Program-made: the position numbers and the translations under genes | Shown here: positions 28,162-37,784 of the stretch, piece by piece | How positions within the stretch are numbered: position 1 is the stretch's first letter | How the letters are laid out: each line of letters opens with the position of its first letter | Source: JAXMAO01 sp046350375 | Lineage (GTDB): Bacteria > Planctomycetota > Phycisphaerae > UBA1845 > UTPLA1 | DNA: 64,000 nucleotides | Assembly (NCBI GenBank): GCA_046350375.1 | Contig: JAXMAO010000005.1 | Coordinates: 62,001 to 126,000, forward strand | Direction: 5' to 3' | Notes under the pieces: model-generated | Told to the model about the DNA's origin: nothing | The model's input: the letters and a program-made list of their open reading frames with translations, nothing else | Databases searched by the model: none

Positions 28162-30273
28162 CTATCGGCCCGGGGCCGCCTCAGCCAGCGGCACCTTCTT
28201 CGGCCTGGGAACGCGCACGATCCGCCCTTCCTGATCGATCGCGATGGTTTCATAGTCGGCGAATTCGCCGGTCCGCAGCTTCAGCCGCCACGCATCGACC
28301 GACCATTCGATCTCGTAGAGAGAGTCGTCAATGTGATCGTCGGGCAGATACATCGGCCGTCGATCGGCGCCGACCACCATGCCCGCCAGCCCGGCGATGA
28401 AGCCGCGCTTCGGCGGCGGGAGCCAGAGCAGGTCGGGGTGAGAGGCGAAATCGACGTAGCCGTCGAGCTCGGCGACCGTGGCCGGCCAGCGCCCGTAATC
28501 CTTCTTGAACAGCTTGGCGTGGTGGTAGAGCGCCCGCAGGTTGCGACAGGCGATGCGCTGCCGCTCGGCCTCGCTCGACGGGTCGTCGCGCGACGCGAGC
28601 GACATCGCGGTCACGAACGGCACGTAGCCCGCGCCCAGCGGCACCGGGCCGCGGTGCACGATCTTCAGCCCGGCGGCCTCGATGCGCACGTCGATGACCG
28701 AGTCGTCCAGCGTGTCGCCGAGTGAGTCGGCCGTCGGCAGAATCTCGGGGGGATCGGAGAGCGACGCCAGCACGCTCAGCAGCGGCTCGACCTGGGCATA
28801 GACCTGGCGCCAGTTGATGCGCATCTGCCAGTGGGCGCCACCGGCCGGGAGCGCCTGGGTGGCGCTGCGCCGCGCGGTGGCGCGCTTCCAGGCGGCCGGG
28901 GTGTCTTCGGGCGAGCCGGTCCAGCCGGCGATGATCATCCGGGCGGCCTTGGACTTGCCTTTCGAGTCAGCGTCGTCGGCGGCGGGCGGCGCGTCAAAGA
29001 AGATGACCGTGCGATAGGTGACCGGGCCGAAGCCGGCGGTTTCGCCCGAGGTCGGATCGCGCCAGAAGACCGGCTGATCGTCGACCGAAAGCTCGTACCA
29101 CATCGGCGGGTCGTCGTCTTCGGCGCGCTTGGCGGTCTGCTCCTGCGTCTTGGCGCGAATCTGCTTGATGACCTTGTCGCGGTCGGTGATCGACAACTGA
29201 TAGAACAGATCGGGAAACGGCAGGAAGCCGCTGGGCGGCAGAAGGCTGACGGCAAACTCACCGCTCGCCAGCCGGCCGATGGTTCCGGGCGGCAGGTCGG
29301 CCAGCTCGTCGGCCAGTGCGCCGCCCATGTCGAGGTTGAGCGCCGCGTTGGCCAGCGCCGCGGTCGGGCAGTCGTAGGTCTTGCGGACGCGCTTGACGGC
29401 AGTCTTGATCGCCATGCCCAGCAGCGGATTCCATCCGAGGCTGAATCGCTCGTCCCACACGCCTTGGTCCAGCCGGGCCGAGTAGCGCAGGTCGCGAATA
29501 CCCGAGATCGCGCCAAACAGGCTCGATTCTCCCTGCGGCGCCTCGGCCAGGTTCAGGCGGCAGTAGAGCACCGGCGGATCGTCGGCGTCGCGCTTGGCGC
29601 CGCGCCCCCACAGCTTTTCAGGCGGGCGGACGCCGGGGGCCGAGACGATCCGCGTGCCGGTCGATTGCGGCTCGAACACGGCCAAGGCGGTGTCGGCCAG
29701 CTCGAGCGCAAAAGCGCCGTTGCCGCGCGGCGTGAGCTTGACGTTTTCGAGCAGTTTCCTGGCGGCGTCGGCCGAAAGGATTTCGCGGACGCGCCGCGCG
29801 AGGTCGTCGATGGGCCAGTCGACCTGCAGCGTCCAGCGCGGGCGGCCTTCGGAGTCCTGCGTGAAGACGGCCAGCGCCAGGCTGGTGTCGGGCCAGGCGC
29901 GGACCTGGTCGACCACGGCCAGAAGGGCGGCAAAGTCGATTCCGTCGCCGGTCTCGTTCTCGGCCGGCTTGAGCAGCGGCGCGACCGCCTGAAGCAGCGC
30001 GGCCGTCTTGGAGCGGGCGGAGGTCGAACGCAGCTCCGCGACCGACGGGACATAGACTTCGACCTGCGGAACCTCGGGCTTGGCGTCGCCGGTGTGCGGC
30101 GCGGCGACCGGTTCGCTCTGCGAAGCCGGCTGGTTCTGCGGGGCCGGCTGGCCCTTGGGCGTGGCGCGACGCGGCAGAACGGCGCCGGCCGGCAGGGCAG
30201 CGGCGGCGATGAGGCCGGCTGCGATCGACGCGCGCAGCCAGCGCCGCGACGGGGCGCGGAATTCTTGGCTCAT
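28162..30273 (-). CDS. Large exported protein of unknown function, first gene of the sppA operon
   Basis: A 703-residue protein. The start at 30273 (MSQEFRAPSRRWLRASIAAG) begins a signal peptide with paired arginines and is preceded by GGAAGGG; a longer in-frame extension upstream lacks this. Pro/Gln-rich residues 35-75 are followed by a mixed alpha/beta region with repeated segments such as DLRYSARLDQGVWDERFSLG and WQMRINWRQVYAQVEPLLSV. The C-terminal 130 residues (NLRALYHHAKLFKKDYGRWP, VAELDGYVDF) resemble the type II secretion pseudopilin C-terminal pattern of planctomycete proteins. No enzyme motif is seen. It precedes sppA by 60 bases. Confidence 0.7.
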   Translation of the reverse strand: MSQEFRAPSRRWLRASIAAGLIAAAALPAGAVLPRRATPKGQPAPQNQPASQSEPVAAPHTGDAKPEVPQVEVYVPSVAELRSTSARSKTAALLQAVAPLLKPAENETGDGIDFAALLAVVDQVRAWPDTSLALAVFTQDSEGRPRWTLQVDWPIDDLARRVREILSADAARKLLENVKLTPRGNGAFALELADTALAVFEPQSTGTRIVSAPGVRPPEKLWGRGAKRDADDPPVLYCRLNLAEAPQGESSLFGAISGIRDLRYSARLDQGVWDERFSLGWNPLLGMAIKTAVKRVRKTYDCPTAALANAALNLDMGGALADELADLPPGTIGRLASGEFAVSLLPPSGFLPFPDLFYQLSITDRDKVIKQIRAKTQEQTAKRAEDDDPPMWYELSVDDQPVFWRDPTSGETAGFGPVTYRTVIFFDAPPAADDADSKGKSKAARMIIAGWTGSPEDTPAAWKRATARRSATQALPAGGAHWQMRINWRQVYAQVEPLLSVLASLSDPPEILPTADSLGDTLDDSVIDVRIEAAGLKIVHRGPVPLGAGYVPFVTAMSLASRDDPSSEAERQRIACRNLRALYHHAKLFKKDYGRWPATVAELDGYVDFASHPDLLWLPPPKRGFIAGLAGMVVGADRRPMYLPDDHIDDSLYEIEWSVDAWRLKLRTGEFADYETIAIDQEGRIVRVPRPKKVPLAEAAPGR

Positions 30274-30343
30274 GAGGTTCCGACCCTTCCAAGGAACCGA
30301 CAGAATCATCCCGTTCGCGGCAGGTCGCGGACGCGGCACCGTC

Positions 30344-30349
30344 ATTATA
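30344..30349 (-). promoter_or_regulatory. -10 box (TATAAT) upstream of the sppA operon
   Basis: A perfect minus-strand TATAAT about 70 bases upstream of the start at 30273. No good -35 box is present at 16-18 bases, so an activator may be needed. Confidence 0.4.
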
Positions 30350-30466
30350 GGATGTCCTCGCGCGGATCGGGTGTGAATTCCTCCCGAACCGGTCACTGTC
30401 TCTATTTTCGCCCGCCTCGCGTCCGGGCTGAACCTTGCGCTTGGGGCTAGGCAGATAACGTTGCAC

Positions 30467-31120
30467 ATGGACGGACCTTTCCCACGGCCGGTCGAAGTCC
30501 GATCGCTGACCGATTCCCTGGCGACGCTGTCCGCGGCCGCGGCCGACGCCCGGCACCGGCTGGCGCCCGGGCAGTTTGGCGACGACTCGCCCTTCGCGGC
30601 CGCCGACATCTGGCCGGTGGTGCACGAGTTGCGGCGACGATTCGCGCCGGGACGGCGATTTCTCGAGTGGGGCAGCGGACTGGGAACGGTGACGCTGGCG
30701 GCGGCGCAGATCGGCTACGACGCCTGCGGAATCGAGCGCGACGAGCGGCTGGTCGCGGCGGCCCGCGATCTGGCACAGCGGCTGGCGATTCCGGCCCGCT
30801 TCGCGCACGGCAACTGCCTGCCGCCGGCGGTGCGACAGGCGCTGCGTGCAGGCGGGAAACAGCAGACTTCCGCCGCGGCCGATTCGGGCGAGTATGCCCT
30901 GTCGATCGACGGGCCGGACGGCTACGCGGCGCTGGCGTGCGCGCCGGCCGACTTCGACGTAATTTACGTCTTTCCGCATCCAGATCAGGCTGAGTTCTGC
31001 CGGCGGGTGTTCGCCGAGCATGCGCGGCCCGGGGCGGTGCTGCTGGTCTATTCGCAGGTGTCGGGGGTGCTGGAAAGCGTCCGCGGCGCGGACGGGGCGT
31101 CACTCCTGCGAGTCTGTTGA
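30467..31120 (+). CDS. Class I SAM-dependent methyltransferase-like protein
   Basis: A 217-residue cytoplasmic protein. The SAM-binding loop is clear: RFLEWGSGLGTVTLAAAQIG (E-x-G-x-G-x-G) followed by the acidic end of strand 2 in CGIERDERLVAAARDLA. The later strand FDVIYVFPHPDQAEFCRRVF and the final RPGAVLLVYSQVSG complete a Rossmann-like fold. The substrate is unknown. ATG 30467 is used; a TTG six bases upstream is an alternative, and no strong ribosome-binding site is visible. Its 3' end overlaps the convergent HEAT-repeat gene by 21 bases. Confidence 0.75.
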   Translation: MDGPFPRPVEVRSLTDSLATLSAAAADARHRLAPGQFGDDSPFAAADIWPVVHELRRRFAPGRRFLEWGSGLGTVTLAAAQIGYDACGIERDERLVAAARDLAQRLAIPARFAHGNCLPPAVRQALRAGGKQQTSAAADSGEYALSIDGPDGYAALACAPADFDVIYVFPHPDQAEFCRRVFAEHARPGAVLLVYSQVSGVLESVRGADGASLLRVC

Positions 31121-33670
31121 CTCCTCGGCCTTGGGCTCGGCGGGCGCGGGTTGCGCGGGGCCGGGCTCGTGGGCGTCGCGCGACTGGGCGCGGATGATCT
31201 CGCTCGCCTGGTTGTTGGCGAGGTTGAGCGCGCCCAACGCCTGCGAGCAGGCGGTTCGCAGCTCGAGATCCGCGGCGTCGCGCGACATCTTCACGATCTG
31301 CTGCACCAGCCCCTCGTCGAGCTTGTTGCCGAACCGTCCGGCGTGCTCCGAGAGCGACGCAAAGGTGGCGATGCGCTGCTCCTTGGCGCGCTCGGCGTCC
31401 AGGGCGGTCTTCGCCAGGACGCGCTGGGCCGACTCGGTGCCGGTGACGGCCAGCGCCGCGGCCGCCTTGATGCGCAGCTCTTCGTTCGCGTGCGCCAGCG
31501 ACGCGACCAGGGCTCGCTCGGCCCGCGATACGTCGAGCACGGACGATTGCAGCAGGCCGAGCTGTCGCAGGGCTTCGGCGGCGGCCAGCGCCAAGGCGAT
31601 CGACCGCTCCGGATCGAGCGAGCGCATGCCCATGGCCGCGGCGGCCGAACCGAGCCGCGCAACGACGGCGGCGGCCGATTTTTCGGGCGCGTCGGAGTGC
31701 AGTGCGTCGGAGAGCAGCGTCTCGACGCCGGTGGCGTGGCGGGCCGCCTCGCGCGCCAGCGTGGTCTGCCGCGGCTTGATGAGAATGAGCACCGGGGCGG
31801 CCGACGTTTCGGTGCGCTCGCGGATCTCGCGGACCGCGTCGGGCAGCGCGGGCGCGGTCACGTCGCTGCCGACGATGACCGCGTCGATGGCGGCATTGCC
31901 GGCCTGGCGGGCCTGCTCGGCGGCGGCGTAGAGCGTTTCGGCGGCGTACACGTCGTACTGCGCGCCGCGCAGCACGGCCTGCAGCGCGTTGCGCGACTGC
32001 TGCTCGGGGTCGATGACCAGCGCCGTGCGGCGGGTGGGCTGACCGAGCGCCTCGGCCAGCACCGGCACGACGTTCTGCGAGCCGAGAAACTCGGAGCGCG
32101 GCAGCGTCCGGGCGATCGCCAAAGCCGCCTTGATGCGCACCAGCCGGTTCGGGAACTGCAATGCCAGGGCGAGCGACTGGCGGGCGTCTTCGGGGCCGAG
32201 CAGGTTGTTCGGTCCGGCCGTGGCGTCGAGCGCGGCGATGGCGCCCAGCGCGACGCCCGGGTCCTTGTCGGCGACGGCGCGTGACAGGACGAGGTGGTTG
32301 TAGCGCGGCCCGGCGGCGCGGGCGAAGTAGATGGCGCGCGGATAGCCGGGCGGCTTGGTGCCGTCGCGGGCAGCGTGGTCGCTGGCCGCCTCGGATTCGA
32401 CGTCCATGCCGAGCCGCGCCTCGCGGCGGAAGTTGGCGGCCAGCCACAAGGCGATCGACGGCGCGTCGTCGTGCGCCAGCCGCAGGGCCTGCTCGGCGCA
32501 GCGCATGGTCATGATGTCGCAGAAGATCGCCCGCGGCACGGCGACGTATTTGAGCTGGTCGGTCTTCTCGTCCAGGTACCAGACATTGGCCTGCTCGACG
32601 CGCGGATCGGACGCCAGCGACTCGGCCTGCTTGTAGTAATCGTTCGCCAGCGTGCGGAAGAGACTCGCGGGCTCGGCGGTGCCGAGCCGGTTGCAGCCCG
32701 ACAGGGCGCGCGTCGCGGCGGCCTTGGCTTCGGGCGAGCTGTTCGCATCGGCGACCGCCAGCGCCAGATAGGGCGCGGCCTGCGGATAGGCAATCGCGGC
32801 CAGGGCATCGGCGACCTGCATCCGCGTGGTCTGGTTCTTGGCGCTCAGCGCGATGACCAGCGGGTTCACGCCGCCGCGGCCGATCTGCGGCAGCACCTGC
32901 AAGATGGCCGCGTGCAGCGCCGCCTTGCGCCCGTCCTGAAGGTAGGCGAGCAATTGCGGAATGGCGTATTCGCCGGACTGTTTCAGGTTGTTGACGGCCT
33001 GGTAGACGACGCGCGGCGAGCCGGCCAGCCGCTCGATGTTGACCTCGATTTCGCGCGCGTCGCGCCGCAGGGCGTCTTCGCCTTCCTGCAGCAGCTTGAG
33101 CACCAGCCGCGCGGCCGGGCCGACCTCGGCGTGGTTGACGAGCTTGATGAGCGTCTGGGTCCGCGCCAGGTTGTAGCGCGACAGTTCGAGCAGCGCCACC
33201 GGGTCGGGGTGGGAATCGACCAGCGCCTTCAGATTCGCGTCGGCATAGCCGAACCGCCCGATCGCGGCGAAGTGCCAGCCATCTTCGGCGAGCTGCCGCT
33301 GGCGCCGGCCGCTCTTGATCTGCGCCATCAGCGCCGCGCCGGCCGCGCCCAGCTTGTCGCCGGCCTCTTCGAGCTTCAGCGTGCCGCTGCGATCGGCCAT
33401 CAGCGCCAGCCGCAGATCGGACGGCTTGAGCGCCAGCAGATCGTCGAACTGCTTGCCGGCCTCGTCGAGCTTGTCGCGCTCGACGGCGGCGACCGCGGCG
33501 CTCCAGATTCGCCAGAGCTGCTCGTCCTGGCCGATCATGTCGTCGGTCATTTCCTGGGCGGGCGCGATCGACGCGCATCCCAGCAGCGCGACGGCGGCGA
33601 AGGCAAGCGCGCAACCGCGGAAGCGGCGATCGAATGCGGCAGCACGCTCGGCGAACAGGCGGATCAACAT
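31100..33670 (-). CDS. Exported HEAT-repeat protein with an embedded receiver-like domain
   Basis: An 856-residue protein. The start at 33670 gives a signal sequence with LLGC (possible lipidation) followed by ASIAPAQ. Most of the chain is HEAT-like helical repeats (for example LHAAILQVLPQIGRGGVNPL, RMQVADALAAIAYPQAAPYL, DPGVALGAIAALDATAGPNN), usually a scaffold for protein contacts. At about residues 545-650 there is a different alpha/beta module (RTALVIDPEQQSRNALQAVL, AIDAVIVGSDV, APVLILIKP) that looks like a response-regulator receiver domain. The phospho-acceptor Asp position appears to be Gly, so it is probably not phosphorylated. The C-terminal tail is Glu/Pro-rich. Confidence 0.75.
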   Translation of the reverse strand: MLIRLFAERAAAFDRRFRGCALAFAAVALLGCASIAPAQEMTDDMIGQDEQLWRIWSAAVAAVERDKLDEAGKQFDDLLALKPSDLRLALMADRSGTLKLEEAGDKLGAAGAALMAQIKSGRRQRQLAEDGWHFAAIGRFGYADANLKALVDSHPDPVALLELSRYNLARTQTLIKLVNHAEVGPAARLVLKLLQEGEDALRRDAREIEVNIERLAGSPRVVYQAVNNLKQSGEYAIPQLLAYLQDGRKAALHAAILQVLPQIGRGGVNPLVIALSAKNQTTRMQVADALAAIAYPQAAPYLALAVADANSSPEAKAAATRALSGCNRLGTAEPASLFRTLANDYYKQAESLASDPRVEQANVWYLDEKTDQLKYVAVPRAIFCDIMTMRCAEQALRLAHDDAPSIALWLAANFRREARLGMDVESEAASDHAARDGTKPPGYPRAIYFARAAGPRYNHLVLSRAVADKDPGVALGAIAALDATAGPNNLLGPEDARQSLALALQFPNRLVRIKAALAIARTLPRSEFLGSQNVVPVLAEALGQPTRRTALVIDPEQQSRNALQAVLRGAQYDVYAAETLYAAAEQARQAGNAAIDAVIVGSDVTAPALPDAVREIRERTETSAAPVLILIKPRQTTLAREAARHATGVETLLSDALHSDAPEKSAAAVVARLGSAAAAMGMRSLDPERSIALALAAAEALRQLGLLQSSVLDVSRAERALVASLAHANEELRIKAAAALAVTGTESAQRVLAKTALDAERAKEQRIATFASLSEHAGRFGNKLDEGLVQQIVKMSRDAADLELRTACSQALGALNLANNQASEIIRAQSRDAHEPGPAQPAPAEPKAEESTDSQE

Positions 33671-33814
33671 GGCGGGTGTGACCTCCGTGTAAACAGGCGG
33701 CAAGGGTGCGCCAGTGGCGGGCATCGGCCGCTTGGCGCGCTAGGGTCTGTCGGGTGAGAGGCCGCAGTGGGTCGGATCCCCCGCCGCGCGGCCAACGCGA
33801 ACTTCAACCATCGG

Positions 33815-33843
33815 ATTGTACGGGATTTACGTCTCACGTTCAA
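33815..33843 (-). promoter_or_regulatory. Sigma-70-type promoter for the HEAT-repeat gene
   Basis: On the minus strand TTGAAC (33843-33838) and TACAAT (33820-33815) are separated by exactly 17 bases, giving a leader of about 140 nt before the start at 33670. Confidence 0.65.
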
Positions 33844-34063
33844 GGTTCTTCGGAACGGCGGCTGATTGGCTTGAGCGGCGTACCCAACAGCCCCGCATCG
33901 CACCGGCGGCGCGTGGATAGTTCTAGCATTCGACAGCCACAACAGTTGTGCGCGGAAACGGGTGCGTCGGCGGACCGGCAATCGCTGCCGTCGCAATATT
34001 GCGCCCGGGCGGCGGACGGCGAGGCTGTCGCGGCGTCGGCCGGTCGCTACCATCGTCCGGCGC
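33844..34063. other. Divergent intergenic region before glcD
   Basis: Part of a 393-base gap between the HEAT gene and glcD. It contains a short palindrome GCAATATTGC at about 33993. No convincing promoter for glcD and no gene were seen; a longer in-frame extension of glcD (from 33962) has poor composition and is not used. Confidence 0.35.
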
Positions 34064-35482
34064 GTGACACTTCCGGCCGAGCTTGAACGACTGCTGCCGC
34101 CCGATCGCCTGCTGCGCGACGCGGGCGAGCTGGCGGTCTATGCGAACGACGCGTTCACGCTGGTGGAGGCCCGGCCCGAGGCGGTCGTCCTGCCGCAGAG
34201 CACGGCCGAGGTGGCGACCGTGGTGCGCTGGGCGGCGGTCGCCGGCGTGGCGCTCGTGCCGCGCGGCGCGGGGACGAGCCTGGCGGGGGGGACGATCGCG
34301 ATCGGCGGCGGGGTGTGCCTCTGCCTGTCGCGGATGCGGCGGATCCTGGAAATCGATTATCGCGACCGCTTCGCGCGGGTCGAAGCGGGGGTGACCAACC
34401 TGGCGATCAGCCAGGCCGTCGCCGCCGCGGGCTGGCACTACGCCCCCGACCCCTCGAGCCAGGTGACCTGCACCATCGGCGGAAACGTCAACACCAACGC
34501 CGGCGGACCGCACACGCTCAAATACGGCGTGACGGCCAACCACGTGCTGGGCGCGACCGTGGTCTGGCCGGATGGGACGGTCGAGTCGCTCGGCGGTCCG
34601 TATGACGACGCGCCGGGGGCGGACCTGCTCGGCCTGCTGATCGGCAGCGAGGGGACGCTCGGCATCGTGACCGAGGCGACCGTGCGGCTGACGCGCAGCG
34701 CGCCGGCCGTGCGGACGCTGCTGGCGGAGTTCGACCGGCTGGATTCGGCGGCGGTGGCGATCGCGCGGATCGCGGCGGCGGGCATCGTGCCGGCGGCGCT
34801 GGAGATGATGGACCGCACGGTGGTGTGCGCGGTCGAAGACTGGTTGGGCATCGGCCTGCCGCGCGACGCCGAGGCCGTGCTGATCATCGAGCTGGACGGG
34901 CTGGAGGCCGGGCTGGACGCGCAGGCGGCGCGGGTGGCAGAGCTGGCGCGCGGCGCGGGGTGCCGGGCCGTGCGGGCGGCGGCGACGGCGGAGCAGCGGG
35001 CCGACTGGTGGAAGGCGCGGAAGAAGTCGTTCGGCGCGCTGGGCCGGGTGGGACATGCGATTGTGACGCAGGACGGCGTGGTGCCGCCGAGCCAGGTGCC
35101 GGAGATCGCGCGGCGGATCGCGGCGATTGCCGAGCGGCGCGGCGTGCGGGTGTCGCTGGTGATGCACGCTGGCGACGGAAACATTCACCCGCTGCTGCTG
35201 TATGACGGGCGCGACGAGCGGCAGGTGCGGGCGGTGGTGGCGGCCGGGTATGACATTCTCGACGCCTGCGTGGCGCTGGGCGGGACGGTGTCGGGCGAGC
35301 ACGGCGTGGGCGTCGAGAAGGTGGAGCACCTGCGACGGATGCTCGATCCGGCGAGCATCGCGGCGCAGGAGCGCGTGCGGTCGGCGATCGACCCGCGCCG
35401 CGGGCTGAACCCGGACAAGCTGTTTGCCGGCGGCGGTGGATGCGTCGAGCGGCTGCGTCCGCCGCGGGGGATACAGCCGTGA
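34064..35482 (+). CDS. glcD: Glycolate/D-lactate oxidase FAD-binding subunit GlcD
   Basis: A 472-residue FAD-linked 2-hydroxyacid dehydrogenase (PCMH type) that oxidises glycolate to glyoxylate with GlcE and GlcF. GTG 34064 gives MTLPAELERLLPPDRLL. The FAD-binding segments are LVPRGAGTSLAGGTIAIGGG, PDPSSQVTCTIGGNVNTNAG and GLLIGSEGTLGIVTEATVRL. The C-terminal substrate domain ends with LVMHAGDGNIHPLLLYD and GTVSGEHGVGVEKVEHL and NPDKLF, all standard for GlcD. Its stop TGA shares a base with the glcE start ATG, so translation is coupled. Confidence 0.92.
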   Translation: MTLPAELERLLPPDRLLRDAGELAVYANDAFTLVEARPEAVVLPQSTAEVATVVRWAAVAGVALVPRGAGTSLAGGTIAIGGGVCLCLSRMRRILEIDYRDRFARVEAGVTNLAISQAVAAAGWHYAPDPSSQVTCTIGGNVNTNAGGPHTLKYGVTANHVLGATVVWPDGTVESLGGPYDDAPGADLLGLLIGSEGTLGIVTEATVRLTRSAPAVRTLLAEFDRLDSAAVAIARIAAAGIVPAALEMMDRTVVCAVEDWLGIGLPRDAEAVLIIELDGLEAGLDAQAARVAELARGAGCRAVRAAATAEQRADWWKARKKSFGALGRVGHAIVTQDGVVPPSQVPEIARRIAAIAERRGVRVSLVMHAGDGNIHPLLLYDGRDERQVRAVVAAGYDILDACVALGGTVSGEHGVGVEKVEHLRRMLDPASIAAQERVRSAIDPRRGLNPDKLFAGGGGCVERLRPPRGIQP

Positions 35483-36539
35483 TGGCGCCGCACAGCGTAG
35501 CCGATTTTGCCGAAGCGTTCGCGGCGGTTTGCCGGTCGGGCGCGGCGGGGCTGCGCGTCGTGGGGGCGGCGACCAAGCTGCGCGGCGCGTCGATCGCGCC
35601 CGAGGCGGTTTCGACGCGCAACCTGGCCGCGCTGCCCGACTATCGGCCGGCCGACCTGACGCTGACCGCGCAGGCCGGCGCACCGATCGCCGAGCTGCGG
35701 CGCGTGGCGGAGCGTGACAACCTGGCGCTGCCGATCGATGCGGCTGACTTTGACGGCCAGGCGACGCTCGGCGGCGTGGTGGCGGACAACGACGTCGGGC
35801 CGTGCGGCCTGGCGCTGGGGATGCCGCGCGACGCCGTGCTCGGCGCGACGGTGGTGCTCGGCGACGGCACGCTGGTGCGATCCGGCGGGCGGGTGCTGAA
35901 GAATTCGGCGGGCTATGCGTGCCATCGGCTGCTGGCCGGAAGCCGCGGGCAGCTTGCGCGCTGGTCGAGCTGACGGTGCGGCTGCGGCCGCGGCCGGCCG
36001 CCTTCCGAGTTGTGCGGACGACGCTGTCGGACGAGCGGGAGGCCGAGGGCTGCACGGCGGCGCTGCTGTCGGGCGACACGCGTCCGGCGCTGCTGACGTG
36101 GCGGGCGGGTGAACGCAGCGTGGAGCTGTACGTCGGCTATGCCGATCACGCGGCGGCGGTCGAGTGGCAGCTGGCGGCGGCGGCGCGAAGGCTGCCCGGC
36201 GCGGTCGCCGCGGACGAGGCCGAGTCACGCCGCACCCTGGCCGAGCTGACGCCTTTGGAGAGTCGGCCGACTTCGTGGCGGCGCGCGGCTCGCGCACGGC
36301 GGCGCTGTTTTCGGCGGCGCGCGAACTGGGCGTTTCGATCGTGGCGCATGCCGCGGGCGGAGGCCGTGCTGGCGCGGCGCGGGCGAAGACTCGCTAGCCG
36401 GGCTGGCGGCGATCGTCAGCCGGCTCGAGGGGCGCGTGGTCGCGCCGGGGCGACTGGCACGGCCGGATGGGTCGTGCGTTCGCGCGACGCGGCGCTCGGC
36501 GATGCGCGGAGCGCGCCGTGGACGCCGCCGCCGGCCGAG
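35482..36539 (+). CDS. glcE: Glycolate oxidase subunit GlcE (FAD-binding), frameshifted; 3' boundary with GlcF uncertain
   Basis: The second FAD-binding subunit of glycolate oxidase. ATG 35482 overlaps the glcD stop. The first 160 residues are clean (LRVVGAATKLRGASIAPEAV, PIDAADFDGQATLGGVVADN, AVLGATVVLGDGTLVRSGGR, LKNSAGYACHRLLAGSRGQL). At about 35955 the frame shifts, continuing as ALVELTVRLRPRPAAFRVVR, and again near 36260 (DFVAARGSRTAALFSAAREL). Then RLEGRVVAPG and WTPPPAELNRRLDACVHCGL run straight into the first iron-sulfur motif of GlcF, with no stop or new start visible. A GlcE-GlcF fusion is therefore possible. The usual GlcE end (FDP.GxxNPGR) is missing. Confidence 0.75.
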
Positions 36540-37784
36540 CTTAACCGTCGACTGGACGCCTGCGTGCACTGCGGGCTGTGCCTGGAGCACTGCCCGACCT
36601 ATGCTGCAGCGCGTCGGAGCCGGACTCGCCGCGCGGCCGGATCGTGCTGATCCGCGGGCTGTTCGACGGCAGCATCGCGCCGTCGCCCTCGTGGCCGCCC
36701 ACCTGGACGGCTGCCTCGACTGCCGCGCCTGCGAGACGGCCTGTCCGTCGGGGGTGGCGTATGGCGAGCTGATCTCGGCGATTCGGGCGGCGCATCGCGG
36801 CCGAGCCGCGGCTGGGCCGATCGCTGGCTCTGGCCGCGGCTGATGGGAATGCTGTCGAACCGCGACCGGCTGCGCCGGGCGCTGTGGCTGGCGCGGCTGG
36901 CGGAGGTGCTGGGCGTGCGCCGCTGGCTGGCGGACGGCGGCGGGCCGGCGTGGCTGCCGGCGTGGGTGCGGCCGATGGCGGCGCTCTTGCCGGCGGAAGC
37001 GCCCGCGGTGGCGCCGTTGCGGTCGTGGGTTCCGCCGCGCGGCGCGGGGCGCGGCACGGCGAGCCTGTTTGCCGGCTGCGTGAACGAGGCGGTGCTGCCG
37101 CAGATCAACCGCGCCACGGTGCGCGTGTTGTCGGCGGGCGGATATGGCGTGCGCTGTCCGGAGCGGCAGGTCTGCTGCGGGGCAATCCACGAGCACGCCG
37201 GCGACCTGGAGACGGCCCGCGCGCTGGCGCGGCGAAACATCGACGCGCTGTCGGGAGACGACGCAGTGCTCGTCAATGTCGCGGGCTGCGGAGCGATGTT
37301 GAAGCGCTATCCGGCGCTGCTGGCGGATGACCGGGCGTACGCGTCGCCGGCGGCGCGGTTCGCGGCGCGCGTGGTGGACGTGAGCGAGTTCTGGGCGCGG
37401 CGCCTCTCGGCCGAGCGGCTGACGCCGCAGGCGCAGACCGTCGCGTATCACGACGCATGTCACCTGGCGCACGCGCAGGGCATCCGGCGTCCGCCGCGCG
37501 AGATGCTGACGGCGATTCCCGGGTTGAAATTGGTGGAACTGCCGGAATCGGAGATGTGCTGCGGGGCGGCGGGCACCTATAACCTGCGGCACGCGCAGAC
37601 GGCTGGTGAGCTGGCGCGGCGCAAGATTGCGAACGTCCGCGAATGCGGGGCGACGTGCGTGGCAGCGGGGAACGCCGGCTGCCTGCTGCACCTCTCGGCG
37701 GCGGCCAGGGCGGCGGGAGATGCGACAGTGCGGTTTGTTCACCCGATCGAACTGGTGGCGGCGGCGCTGCCCGGCGATCGCTGA
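36540..37784 (+). CDS. glcF: Glycolate oxidase iron-sulfur subunit GlcF, frameshifts in the first third
   Basis: The iron-sulfur subunit that passes electrons from GlcD/GlcE toward the quinone pool. The first 4Fe-4S motif is RRLDACVHCGLCLEHCPTY and the second GCLDCRACETACPSGVAYGE. Between them the frame changes at about 36610 and 36690 (ESDSPRGRIVLIRGLFDGS is readable). From 36843 the frame is clean. Two CCG domains follow: CVNEAV with QVCCGAIHEHAG and CHLAHAQG with MCCGAAGTYNL. The end LLHLSAAARAAGDATVRFVH is typical. No separate start codon is evident; it may be the C-terminal half of a GlcE-GlcF fusion protein. Confidence 0.8.

Noticed and set aside
30447..33614. 1055-codon open frame on the minus strand
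   Set aside because: It is a frame shadow of the HEAT-repeat gene with no ribosome-binding site and an Arg-rich composition.
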